Source: a virus. Taken from it: 35,323 nt of DNA. The notes beneath the pieces are model-generated. The model was not told where the DNA came from and did no database searches. It saw only the letters and a program-made list of their open reading frames with translations. A program made the position numbers and the translations under genes. The stretch spans positions 1-35,323 of the IMG/VR virus record IMGVR_UViG_3300042731_003507; one strand, written 5' to 3'. This document shows positions 16,347-25,071 of this stretch, in pieces (within the stretch, counting starts at the first letter, position 1; each line of letters begins with the position of its first letter).

Positions 16347-19300
16347 TTATTCGCCCTCGATTACATATCCGCCACCACCACCAAGACTTCTATCTGTGGC
16401 GCTGACTAAATCTTCAAATAGATATTGTTTTACAACATTGGCTAACGTTCTGCCGTCTACTACTAATCTAATATTTGCGTTTAATTCAATTCTATTTTCT
16501 AATTGAAATGCTTCAACAAACTGCTCAGTTATTTGTTCAGCGGTTACTGGCTCTTGTATACCACCAGCAATTGGCTCACCGGTTCTCCAATCTATAGCTG
16601 TTTGTGCTCTACTGTCTTCTAATCTTGTACGCTCTTCTAATAATTGAGTTAAACGTATTGATAATTCATCTAAAATTTGATCGCCTTGTTCAAATGTAGC
16701 TTGATCTGTACCAGGTCTATTAATTCTTGTATTAACTTCATCTATAAGTGCTGCAACTCTATTAATTTCTTGTGTTATAGGATCAAGAGATGTAAAAGTA
16801 CCAGTTCTTCCTGATACAGTGCTTGGTGTAGTATCCCCTGTACCCTCAAAAAATGGAAAGGCACTTCCTCCCCCTCCACCAACATCTCTACTAAATAGAG
16901 AACTCCACGCAACAAATGCTGTTTGACCACTTGGAAGGTTCCATACACCTTCTAACTGTTGTTCATTTATATCAATTAAATCTTGCATAGCTAAATTTAA
17001 TAAAGTTAAATCAACATCTAATGTTTCAAATCCATCCTTCATAATTAATAATGTTGGGTCTTCCTGAACATCATATTCTGGAAGTAGAGTTTGAAATGTT
17101 CCTTTAACCGCACTATATCTTTGTAGTAATGCAGGAAGATCAGCAAGACCTAGTTGATCTCTTAAATCTTGGAATTGACCTGATGGTGTAGGTCCTAAAA
17201 GTGTATCATAACCCAAGTTTTCAGCAGCTTGAGTAATAAATCCAACTTCTTGATCCGCAAATTCAGCTACAAAATCTCTACCAATACCCTCTCCTGCGGC
17301 AATAACTACATCTCCAAAGCTTTCTACAAATATTTCAGCAGCCTCTAATGATCCATTTGCCATTCGTAGAGCGTATTCATCACGCACTCTATCAGCCTCA
17401 GCATTTAATCGAGCAATTTGCTGTTGATTTAGTCTTCCAGCTTCAAATACAGGTCTTCTATCTATACTAGCTAATAAAGCCCTGTCTCGAAGTGCTGGTT
17501 GTACATCTCTGAAGCGTTGTTGTGCGGCAGCACTTCTTTGAGCAAATCCAGCTAATTCTATTGCAGAACTTCCTTCAGCAAGTGCTTGATTATATTCTTC
17601 TTGGGCAATGATAACATCATTTGCAAGTGTTGTAGCAAAAACTCTGGTAGCATCGTCTAATTCCAGATAATATCCTAATAGTTCTTGTACACTAGTGCCT
17701 AATCCAGAAATTTCACCAGCTTGTAATATTCTACCAGCACCTAATGCTGTGGCACTTGTATCTTCAAAACGTCCTAAACGTTCTCTATATATATCTGGAC
17801 TTATTTCACCAAGACGGAGTTCTTGCAGAGATTCATTTAGAAATTCTTCAACAGCCCCTTGAACAGCTTGTTTAGTTACAGGATCAATTCTTAAATCAAC
17901 GTCTTCAAGAAGACCTTCTTCTTTTGCTCTTTGTGCTTCTTCCTTAGCGGCTTCATAAAGAGCATCTACTATTTCTTGAGCTGCTTCTCTTCCTTTTTGA
18001 CCAGGAAGTAGTAGTCTTGATACAGTAAAGAAAGGTATGCCACCTCTTGCTTCATATTCTTCCGGTGTTGAAACTCGTGCTTGTGCTAAACCAGTAAGAA
18101 ATCCTTCTTGTTTTATTTCATCTGAACCACCAATTGCAATTCTACCTAACCATGCTGAAAGACCTGAAAGAGTTTCGGCAATAATACCAAAGTGTTGATC
18201 CAGAGGTGTTTCTCCCTCAGTAGCTTCTTTTTCAGCATCTTTTCTTGCATCGGTAAATACTTCTCGCCACCAAGCTTCCATATCGTAACTAGTTACTGCG
18301 TCAGTAAACGCTGTAGCGGCTGTTGAACCTATAGCAGCTCCTATAGGGGTTCCTATACCTGTTGCTGAACCTATTAATCCGCCAACTATAGCTCCAACTA
18401 CTGTTACACCAGCTTGTTGTGCTCCTCCTGTCACATCTCCAGCTTGTGCTCCTCTAGCAAACTGCCCGTAAGCTTGCATTGCTGGCACAATGTATGGTAA
18501 TATACCACCAAATCTACCCTGTTGCGATAATGTTGGTCGTCTTGCATAAGCACCTCTATTACCACTTGCCGCTGACGTGAGCCTTGCTTGTAGGAATAAT
18601 TCATCTGATGTGGGACCACCAATACCTAATGCTGGAGCTAAACTTGAAAATGGTCCTTTCGCTATAGCTCGTTGTGCAACTCCAGTTTGTAGTACAGCCC
18701 AAGCTGCTACAAATGTAGCTACAGCGGGTGTAGCCTCTCCGAGTATTTCTACCAATTTAGTTATCTGTTCAAGTACTGCTGTAATTACATCTACAATCAG
18801 TGTCATAGAGTCTAGAAGACCTGCATCTTCTCCTAATGTCTGTGCAAATTCTGTAAATGCATTTCCAAGACGTGTTATAGCGGATTCTAATGTATCCATT
18901 TTGATTGCAAGAGCATCTGCCGCCTCTCCGCCAGCGTCTCTTTGTTCATCAATTAGTTGAAGAACACGTTCACTATTTTCAAGAGCAGTTTGAACCTGAG
19001 CACCCCGCCTATAACCACCACCAATGGCGTTCGCAATTTCTGTAACATCTCTTTGTGAAATAATACCGCTTTTAGCTAAGTTAGCAACTTCCAAATAAAC
19101 ATCAAAGAAATCACGTAATTCGCCTGTAGCAGTTCGTGTAGCAATACCAAATCTACCCAATGTTTGTTCCGCTGTGGCTGTCTGAAAACCAGCAACAATA
19201 CCACGAATAGCATTACCTGTTTCCGTAGCTGATAAACCAGTAGCTTCTGCTAGTGTTGCTGCCAAAGCATTTAATTCTTCTAATTGAAGACCTACACCCT

Positions 19301-20831
19301 CAGCAGTTGTACCAACAATTGCATATGTTTGTGCAAGAGTATCTAATGATACATTAGCGGTGCGTGATACCTTTACCCACTGGTCTAATAGTTCTCTACC
19401 TTGATCTAATTCTCGTCCTGTTTGACGTAATGCACCAACCAAAGTATCTAGAGCAACCGCCTGCTCTACACCTGCCAATTTAGCTAAAACCATAGATTCT
19501 TGTAACAGGTTGTTTGCAACTGCTGCACGTTCTGTAGGATCAACAACTGAACCAGCGGCTCTGTATGCTAAAGCATATCCTTCTACAACACCTGCAACAC
19601 TTGAGCTTGTTAGATTAGCTATCTCAATAGCTTCTTCAAATACTTGATTTAATTGTTCTTGACTACCTTGAACAGCAATATTAACTTGTGCTAAACGTGC
19701 TTGAATATCAATAACCTCTCTGGTAACTTGAGATAAAGCTCTCATAGCACCATAAACAATTCCAGTAGCAGCAGCCCACTGAATAACTTTTATGATATTT
19801 AAACCAACTACTTCACCAAATGAACGAAATCTTCTTGAAGTATCTCTAAGAATATTGCCCATATCATCCATTCTAACAACACCCTGTCTAAATACTCCAT
19901 CAGCTTCTTGCATAGAGAAGCTCATTGTTAGAATACCATTATTAACATCTCTTGATGCACGGGTTATTCTAGCAGATGTAATTCCAAATTCTTCCATACG
20001 ATTTGTTAGATTTTGGAATCCACGTTCACCACCAGGAATTACATTCTCATATTGTCTTAATAACTCACCTATTGGTTTTTCACCTTCGGGAAGACCTAAA
20101 TCTGGTGCTATACCACCACCTGCTGCGAGACCTCTCAAAGCAGCAAATCTTGGATCAGCAGGTGTTGCTTGTCTTGCTGCAAGTGCTTTCTGTTCCTGTA
20201 ATGCTAATTCTTCAGCAACAATATCTCTAATTCTTGCTTTCATATTAGCCTCTTCAACATATAAAGCTTGAAGGGCTCCTAGTTGTTGTTGTGCCTCTGC
20301 TTGAAGCCTAGCACGTTGTTGAAGCAAAGCGACGGTTCTTTCAAGCCCTTCTGCTGTTCCACCAGTAGCAGTGTATAGAGCTTCTGGACTTAGTTGACCA
20401 ACTGTAGCTTGAATTCCTCTGAGCTGGTCAGCCATCTCTTGTCTTGTAAATTGTTCTGCCGCAGTTCTTTGACCCGCTAAATATCTAGCACCTGCTCCAA
20501 AAATTCCTGGGCCGGGTCCTATTCTACCTAAATTTCTAGTTCTATTTTGAATGGCAGCAAAGTTTCCAAGCTCTACATTATATCTCTGTAATGCTACTTT
20601 TGCAGAATCAAGTACAGCACTTTCTGCTCCTAGAGCTTTTAATTGAATAACCAAATTATTAATACTGGTTACAACTCTATTCATATCACCAATAAATTGA
20701 CCAGAAGCACCTGATAAACTACTTAATTGTTGTTTAAATTCTTTTATTTCTTCTTCTGACGCGTTTGATGCTTCAATAAATTGATTTAATGCTTCTACTA
20801 TTTCTCTGGTAGTCTGTCTAATATCTGCCAT
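16347..20831 (-). CDS. tape measure protein (1494 aa)
   Basis: Very long protein directly after the tail chaperone. The N-terminal ~300 residues are helical, with many Gln/Ala-rich coiled-coil stretches. Residues ~360-700 match the TP901-type tape-measure core (RAAGSVVDPTERAAVANNLL, LVGALRQTGRELDQG, ATETGNAIRGIVAGFQ). Hydrophobic segments lie near 345-375, 680-720 and 800-835 (VGAIVGGLIGSATGIGTPIG, glycine-zipper-like), and may insert in the host membrane at DNA ejection. It sets tail length: with the usual rule of about 1.5 Angstrom per residue, the tail would be near 220 nm. The ATG overlaps the TAA of the chaperone's frameshifted end (TAATG). No lytic domain was noticed. Confidence 0.93.
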   Translation of the reverse strand: MADIRQTTREIVEALNQFIEASNASEEEIKEFKQQLSSLSGASGQFIGDMNRVVTSINNLVIQLKALGAESAVLDSAKVALQRYNVELGNFAAIQNRTRNLGRIGPGPGIFGAGARYLAGQRTAAEQFTRQEMADQLRGIQATVGQLSPEALYTATGGTAEGLERTVALLQQRARLQAEAQQQLGALQALYVEEANMKARIRDIVAEELALQEQKALAARQATPADPRFAALRGLAAGGGIAPDLGLPEGEKPIGELLRQYENVIPGGERGFQNLTNRMEEFGITSARITRASRDVNNGILTMSFSMQEADGVFRQGVVRMDDMGNILRDTSRRFRSFGEVVGLNIIKVIQWAAATGIVYGAMRALSQVTREVIDIQARLAQVNIAVQGSQEQLNQVFEEAIEIANLTSSSVAGVVEGYALAYRAAGSVVDPTERAAVANNLLQESMVLAKLAGVEQAVALDTLVGALRQTGRELDQGRELLDQWVKVSRTANVSLDTLAQTYAIVGTTAEGVGLQLEELNALAATLAEATGLSATETGNAIRGIVAGFQTATAEQTLGRFGIATRTATGELRDFFDVYLEVANLAKSGIISQRDVTEIANAIGGGYRRGAQVQTALENSERVLQLIDEQRDAGGEAADALAIKMDTLESAITRLGNAFTEFAQTLGEDAGLLDSMTLIVDVITAVLEQITKLVEILGEATPAVATFVAAWAVLQTGVAQRAIAKGPFSSLAPALGIGGPTSDELFLQARLTSAASGNRGAYARRPTLSQQGRFGGILPYIVPAMQAYGQFARGAQAGDVTGGAQQAGVTVVGAIVGGLIGSATGIGTPIGAAIGSTAATAFTDAVTSYDMEAWWREVFTDARKDAEKEATEGETPLDQHFGIIAETLSGLSAWLGRIAIGGSDEIKQEGFLTGLAQARVSTPEEYEARGGIPFFTVSRLLLPGQKGREAAQEIVDALYEAAKEEAQRAKEEGLLEDVDLRIDPVTKQAVQGAVEEFLNESLQELRLGEISPDIYRERLGRFEDTSATALGAGRILQAGEISGLGTSVQELLGYYLELDDATRVFATTLANDVIIAQEEYNQALAEGSSAIELAGFAQRSAAAQQRFRDVQPALRDRALLASIDRRPVFEAGRLNQQQIARLNAEADRVRDEYALRMANGSLEAAEIFVESFGDVVIAAGEGIGRDFVAEFADQEVGFITQAAENLGYDTLLGPTPSGQFQDLRDQLGLADLPALLQRYSAVKGTFQTLLPEYDVQEDPTLLIMKDGFETLDVDLTLLNLAMQDLIDINEQQLEGVWNLPSGQTAFVAWSSLFSRDVGGGGGSAFPFFEGTGDTTPSTVSGRTGTFTSLDPITQEINRVAALIDEVNTRINRPGTDQATFEQGDQILDELSIRLTQLLEERTRLEDSRAQTAIDWRTGEPIAGGIQEPVTAEQITEQFVEAFQLENRIELNANIRLVVDGRTLANVVKQYLFEDLVSATDRSLGGGGGYVIEGE

Positions 20832-21840
20832 TATCCAATCTCATCTTCACTTATTTCAAGTATAGCTTCTTCAGGTTCTCGTTTTCTATCAAGTACTTTA
20901 TCAAACCATTCATCAATATCCCGTTGTGTTCCATACCAGATTATATTATCCGGCGGTCTTTTTTCTTTAGGTAGTTCACTAAACGAATCTATTTGCATTC
21001 TTTTACGAATAGCAAAACTTATTGTCCAAGGTAATTCATCAGTTGGGGGAAGTCCATCGTGTAACGGTAGACCACTTCCTCTGGCTACTGACCAGGCTGT
21101 ATCAAACCCGTTACTCCTCGCAATTTTTTTAGGTCATCCATACCAAGTTCTAGATTTCTATAAGCATTTAGTAATTCATTCTTTAATTCTTTTGGTGAAT
21201 TTTCAAACTGCTCAAAAGATTCAAATGCCAATTTTTTATATTCAGGGTCTTTATATGTTCCTAAATAGATACACATTTCATAATATTTATCAGCCATTTC
21301 AACTGAACAAAGCCTATCTATAACATAACCTTCATAGATTTTATATAGTTCATCTATCTCTTTCTTTTCAAGTCTTTTATATTCTTGTTTTTCAATCTTA
21401 CGAGTATTTTTTTCTAATTCTTTTTGATATTTTTCACTATAAGCATCTACCTCTTCTTGATATTTTTCCATATCTTCAAGAGGAGCATCTGATTTTGGAA
21501 CTTTTGGTTCTGGAACATCTGTAGCGTTGATGGCTTGTCGATTAATTTCTCCAGCCCCAAGAATTAGAATGGATTGAATTAAAGATTCTTTATCTGAAAA
21601 TTCTGGTAATTCGGCAATAAATGCATCACGTAAAGCAGAGCCCTCGGTTTTAAGTTCTCTTCTCATTTGACTTGAGCGTCTTAATCCAAAAACTCTTGCT
21701 TTATTTATATCTGCATCACCAACTATTCGCAAGTATACAGTTGCTGATTTGTTGGTAGTTCTATCCTTTATTTCAACTTCCTTTTCGTATTGAAAAAGTC
21801 TCGTAATATCTACGTCGCCTCTTTCTATATCTCTACTCAT
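20831..21840 (-). CDS. tail assembly chaperone, long -1 frameshift form (G-T like)
   Basis: Between the 251-aa frame's stop (21085) and the tape measure lies a well-formed 97-residue reading frame with no usable start codon. It joins the upstream gene by a -1 shift at A AAA AAA (21130-21124). The fused product would be 336 aa: 239 residues from frame 0, then IARSNGFDTAWSVARGSG and on, including LPWTISFAIRKRMQIDS and a charged C-terminus ending ISEDEIG. This reproduces the lambda gpG/gpGT organisation found ahead of tape-measure genes in most siphophages: short and long chaperone forms coat the tape measure during tail assembly. The stop TAA at 20833-20831 overlaps the tape-measure ATG. Confidence 0.85.
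21085..21840 (-). CDS. tail assembly chaperone, short form (G-like)
   Basis: A 251-aa product starting at ATG 21840 after AATAGGAGTGGAGAA. The N-terminal ~110 residues are mixed alpha/beta (VEIKDRTTNKSATVYLRIVG). A Pro-rich linker with a long charged helix follows (about 140-185, KYQKELEKNTRKIEKQEYKR), then a helical end. It lies between the major tail protein and the tape measure, the fixed place of lambda G-type chaperones. Most ribosomes should stop at TAG 21087-21085, giving this form. It is not a virion component in known systems. The internal coiled coil makes it longer than the typical ~120-140 aa. Confidence 0.78.
   Translation of the reverse strand: MSRDIERGDVDITRLFQYEKEVEIKDRTTNKSATVYLRIVGDADINKARVFGLRRSSQMRRELKTEGSALRDAFIAELPEFSDKESLIQSILILGAGEINRQAINATDVPEPKVPKSDAPLEDMEKYQEEVDAYSEKYQKELEKNTRKIEKQEYKRLEKKEIDELYKIYEGYVIDRLCSVEMADKYYEMCIYLGTYKDPEYKKLAFESFEQFENSPKELKNELLNAYRNLELGMDDLKKLRGVTGLIQPGQ
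21124..21130 (-). promoter_or_regulatory. -1 programmed ribosomal frameshift slippery site
   Basis: The frame-0 codons CTA AAA AAA TTG present the heptamer A AAA AAA in the X XXY YYZ phase. Slipping back one base opens ATT GCG AGG AGT AAC and continues 97 codons to the tape-measure start. A GAGGAG lies a few bases downstream. No obvious stimulatory hairpin was worked out. Confidence 0.82.
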
Positions 21841-21862
21841 TTCTCCACTCCTATTAAGTATT

Positions 21863-21904
21863 AAAAGGAGCTACAACCAGTATTAGTGGTATGTAGCCCC
21901 TTTT
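21863..21904 (-). terminator. intrinsic terminator after the major tail protein
   Basis: On the minus strand AAAAGGGGCTACA (21904-21892) pairs with TGTAGCTCCTTTT (21875-21863): a 13-bp stem with one G-U pair. An inner ACCA/TGGT pairing sits in the 16-nt loop. The T-run at the stem base is followed by AATACTT. It lies between the abundant tail-tube gene and the tail chaperone, where it would cut down transcription into the low-copy genes downstream. Confidence 0.82.
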
Positions 21905-21939
21905 GTCTAAATCCCTTCGGCTAATTTAGTTTATTTTCT

Positions 21940-23130
21940 TTAGGCTCTTTCGCCTGAGAACATTTGAATATCGCCGTCTTCTGACTTGATATCAAACGTC
22001 TGTTGTGCGTTAGCATTCACATTTGAAGTGAAACCATCACTTGTCACAATAATTGAAGGTACATACACTGTCTTAAGAACTGTAAATGGTTCTGTCTTGT
22101 CTTCTGGGTTTTGAAGCTTGATATCCAAGCTGATGCCAGAAGCAGTGTATTCTGATGCCTGAAATTCCGTGTCTGCTGGGTTCAATTGTCCAGTTGTTAA
22201 TAGTGCAACTAATTCTGTGTCTGTATCCAGAACTGTAATTGTACCTGTAACGCTAGGAACCTGTAGCTGGTATCCAACTACATCTCTGTTGCCCATCTCA
22301 CGTACTGTTTCAGGATTGAATGTACCATTCAATGTTACTGATTGTACTCTTTCGATTCCATTTGCAGCCAATACAACGGGTACGTCAATACCACGTATAG
22401 CGGCTGGCATTGTGTCATCTGAAACATCGCTCCAATTTGTGCCTGCGGGTGTTGCTTGATAAATAGCAATTAGCTGACTTGTACGGCTGTCGCCAGTTGT
22501 CAGCGTAGTACCAGATACAGAATATTCTCCTGTACCTTCGCCTGATGCTACCTCATCAAGATATACACCATCTAAAATTACTGAAATGCATTCATTTCCA
22601 TTCTTTAATGTAACAGGTGTTTCAGCTAATGAGAATGATGTTGTTCCTGTAACAAATTTTTCTACAACAATGTCATTCTTGAACCATCTCTTCTGTGTAC
22701 CGATAACGGTATATTCTTCTGTTGATTCTCCGTCAACTGAGTAGTTGAGTGAGAAGTCACGCACAGTGCATTTACGGGCGTGAGCAAATTTCACATAGTC
22801 TTCTACCGTGTAATCTTTAATCTGTGCAACTAGGTCAACTTCACCAATTTCACTGATGCTTACACCAGAAGCAGGATAGTTATCATAATCTGTACCTGTC
22901 AACACTGAGAACAGCTTCAAACCAACATCCATAGCTTGGAATGTTGCAGTTACGTTAGGAACATCTTCAACTGTACCAGCATGTAGTCGGTTGCCCAACT
23001 CATCAATATCAGTTGAAGGTCTGTCTGCGGTAAGTGTCAAACGCTGAACTCTTGGAATTACTAACGCATCCCTTTCACCAACAAGCTTTAATTGTACGTG
23101 CTTAGATGGAATAGCAATTCTTCTAGCCAT
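21940..23130 (-). CDS. major tail (tube) protein with internally duplicated domain
   Basis: 396-aa protein upstream of the tail chaperone and tape measure, with strong RBS AGGAGG; no sheath gene is present. Two halves repeat. Residues 27-79 (RVQRLTLTADRPSTDIDELG, then NR..G...VP.VT.T, ending SVLTG) match 261-314 (RVQSVTLNGTFNPETVREMG, NR..G...VPSVTGT, ending ALLTTG). The similarity continues through ASGVS/ASGIS and the following beta strands up to about 155 and 392. Between them, about 165-245, sits a beta-rich insertion that may be an Ig-like or decorating domain. A duplicated tube domain is known from T5 pb6, where trimeric rings mimic hexamers; the same is inferred here. A terminator follows. 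Confidence 0.82.
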   Translation of the reverse strand: MARRIAIPSKHVQLKLVGERDALVIPRVQRLTLTADRPSTDIDELGNRLHAGTVEDVPNVTATFQAMDVGLKLFSVLTGTDYDNYPASGVSISEIGEVDLVAQIKDYTVEDYVKFAHARKCTVRDFSLNYSVDGESTEEYTVIGTQKRWFKNDIVVEKFVTGTTSFSLAETPVTLKNGNECISVILDGVYLDEVASGEGTGEYSVSGTTLTTGDSRTSQLIAIYQATPAGTNWSDVSDDTMPAAIRGIDVPVVLAANGIERVQSVTLNGTFNPETVREMGNRDVVGYQLQVPSVTGTITVLDTDTELVALLTTGQLNPADTEFQASEYTASGISLDIKLQNPEDKTEPFTVLKTVYVPSIIVTSDGFTSNVNANAQQTFDIKSEDGDIQMFSGERA

Positions 23131-23141
23131 CTAACTTCCTC

Positions 23142-23594
23142 CTAAATTGCGTTATATTCTGTAAAAAATCTTATAGTATTTCTCCAATATAGCTTCTCTA
23201 CTAACTCTGGAAAAATTCGTATTGTTCTTACTTCCCAATCAATAGGTCTTAATAAACCTAATTCGCTGGGAGTAGTGCTGGGTGGAAATCCTTCATCATA
23301 ATCATATACAGGAATTCCATACTCCAGATCATTTAATATTATAGACGTAAGCTCATCTCTTTGTGCCTTGTTGGATGCAATTATTTCCAAAGACCACATT
23401 CGCTGTCGCCTACTTCTTCGATTTCCTAGCTCCTTCTGTCGTGGTCGAATATCATGTGATTCAACACTTACAGAAGGTATTTCTAAATCTTCACCTGGAA
23501 ACCCATCTTTTATTGTAACAGTAGGATAAGAGCTTAAAACATCATCTTTTAGCCAATAAAATATACTCAAATCTTGTTTTCGTTCAAGTTGCAT
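23142..23594 (-). CDS. putative tail terminator / tail completion protein (150 aa)
   Basis: Small mixed alpha/beta protein immediately upstream of the major tail protein, the usual place of the tail terminator (lambda gpU-like), which caps the tube and joins it to the neck. Visible features are IKDGFPGEDLEIPSVSVES, an Arg-rich stretch (RRSRRQRMWSLEIIAS) and a beta strand with the helix RDELTSIILNDLE. RBS AGGAG precedes the start. The assignment is by size, order and general pattern. Confidence 0.55.
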   Translation of the reverse strand: MQLERKQDLSIFYWLKDDVLSSYPTVTIKDGFPGEDLEIPSVSVESHDIRPRQKELGNRRSRRQRMWSLEIIASNKAQRDELTSIILNDLEYGIPVYDYDEGFPPSTTPSELGLLRPIDWEVRTIRIFPELVEKLYWRNTIRFFTEYNAI

Positions 23595-23604
23595 CTATTT
23601 TCTC

Positions 23605-24390
23605 CTACTGAAGTCTCGCTCCAACCCTGCCTGTCTCTGTAACATAAACCTCATAAGCTCTTCCTCTTTCATAAAATGTTTCTAAAACATCAAAGGGTTG
23701 AAAAGCTTCTGGATTTCTCATAAATTGACGATAAGCTCTAGTAATTACATTATCTACTTCTATTTCTAATTCTTCTAACCTAGCATCAAATAATTCCCTT
23801 GCCTGATGTTGAGCAAAGTCTACAAAATTTGTTCCTTCCTGTGATGGATATGCAAGAGGGTATTGATTTCCCTCATCTAACCATACCCACCAAGGAGTCA
23901 AATCTCCCCACGCTCTACGCCGTGCTGCCATTGTACGGCTATAATGATATTCGCTAGGATAAACTACATTTTTCCAAAAATTATATCTTTGTAATGGAGA
24001 TAGCTGTCTTTGAGACTCCCCATCTTCAGCAAGTTGTTCTCTAACAGCCCAAACCCCCTCCATGTAATCTTGTTTACTGCCTGCAACTCTTTCTATACCG
24101 TCTCGCAACCATATAGTACCTGTTTCTCTATCCAGAAGTACAACTTCCGGTGTTACTATTTTTCTTAGTAATTCTTTACTCATCCATTGATACCGTTGAT
24201 ATTCTTTAAATATACCTAATGCTCTTTCAAGCTCTTTTTGCAAAATCGACATTATATCGTCCATTATATCTGCAAGAACAACAGGATATAATCTTTTTAG
24301 AGCCTCTTCAGCCCGTTCATCAAACAGGGATTGCCATTCCTGAGCTTTATAAGTTAATTCTCCAAAATATCTTTCATCAACAAGTACCAT
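23605..24390 (-). CDS. putative neck / tail completion protein (261 aa)
   Basis: The helical N-terminal half (ERAEEALKRLYPVVLADIMD, then LQKELERALGIFKEYQRY) is followed by a Trp/Tyr-rich middle (TPWWVWLDEGNQYPLAYPSQ) and a charged helical end. The position, after the stopper-like genes and before the tail terminator, fits the HK97 gp10/lambda gpZ-type tail completion proteins, though it is longer than gp10. The start overlaps the preceding stop as TAATG. No motif proves the role. Confidence 0.5.
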   Translation of the reverse strand: MVLVDERYFGELTYKAQEWQSLFDERAEEALKRLYPVVLADIMDDIMSILQKELERALGIFKEYQRYQWMSKELLRKIVTPEVVLLDRETGTIWLRDGIERVAGSKQDYMEGVWAVREQLAEDGESQRQLSPLQRYNFWKNVVYPSEYHYSRTMAARRRAWGDLTPWWVWLDEGNQYPLAYPSQEGTNFVDFAQHQARELFDARLEELEIEVDNVITRAYRQFMRNPEAFQPFDVLETFYERGRAYEVYVTETGRVGARLQ

Positions 24391-24623
24391 TATTTCATTG
24401 TTAAGCCCTCGATGTTACCAAAGAGGGTTCTCATAATAGAACGAGTGTAATCGTTAAATCCATCCAAAAATAATTTTCTGACAAATTTATATTCATTACT
24501 ATCTTTATCCATATATTCTTCCAAATCGGCAAGAACAATAGCAATAAATTTATCCTTCTTCCTACTGATGTATTTTACAACATCAATCATATCCAAACCT
24601 TCTATAGTGATTTCCGGGTCCAT
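24390..24623 (-). CDS. 77-residue hypothetical neck-region protein
   Basis: The start at ATG 24623 (MDPEITIEGLDMIDVVKY) is chosen because AAGGAAGGTTAAA precedes it, and it avoids the overlap created by an upstream ATG. The protein is mostly helical and highly charged (SRKKDKFIAIVLADLEEYMD). Context between two connector-type genes suggests a small structural or assembly factor. Not recognised. Confidence 0.65.
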   Translation of the reverse strand: MDPEITIEGLDMIDVVKYISRKKDKFIAIVLADLEEYMDKDSNEYKFVRKLFLDGFNDYTRSIMRTLFGNIEGLTMK

Positions 24624-24624
24624 T

Positions 24625-25071
24625 TTAACCTTCCTTTTCGACCAGAGTAACAACAATTCTATTTATATCTGGAACTCCTCTCAAAGAAATATCTTTCTTT
24701 ATAAATTCTTTTCCATCTACTAAAAAGTAATTAACATTATTTACCGCATCAATATTTGCTTGTGTATATTTTATCTGAATTTGAGCGTCACCGTCTACGA
24801 TAAAACCGCCCACTGTCCAGATTGGCATATCTACATTTTTCATTCTAACATGAGCTGTTACAGTTATGCCTGATGTAGTATTGATCCAATAATCTCCACC
24901 ACATATATCACAAAATTGATTTACAGATAAATTAGTAACAGGGTCCAAGCTACAGCCTGAAGCGGGACACGGTATACCTGAAACCGTCGCATAGATTGTA
25001 ATGTCCCGACCTATGGCATCCCTTATATCATCAATAATGTCGCTTGTGTTACTGGGCCAGTATATTGACAT
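24625..25071 (-). CDS. putative head-closure (stopper) protein with Cys4 motif
   Basis: 148-aa protein of mostly beta character (IQIKYTQANIDAVNNVNYF, RGVPDINRIVVTLVEKEG), a pattern like the lambda gpFII/SPP1 gp16 head-closure family in size and position. Unusually, near residues 34-61 it has CPASGC and CDIC, four cysteines set as C-x4-C...C-x2-C, which could hold a zinc ion. It overlaps the GT4 gene end by 23 nt. Function inferred from gene order. Confidence 0.5.
   Translation of the reverse strand: MSIYWPSNTSDIIDDIRDAIGRDITIYATVSGIPCPASGCSLDPVTNLSVNQFCDICGGDYWINTTSGITVTAHVRMKNVDMPIWTVGGFIVDGDAQIQIKYTQANIDAVNNVNYFLVDGKEFIKKDISLRGVPDINRIVVTLVEKEG

Noticed and set aside
19792-20271. 159-aa plus-strand frame inside the tape measure
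   Set aside because: Antisense to a clear tape-measure core; Ser/Pro/Leu-rich composition and no initiation signal.
21841-21940. Possible promoter (TAGACA with a weak -10) before the tail chaperone
   Set aside because: The -10 position reads CTAATA and overlaps the terminator stem; the match is not better than chance in AT-rich DNA.
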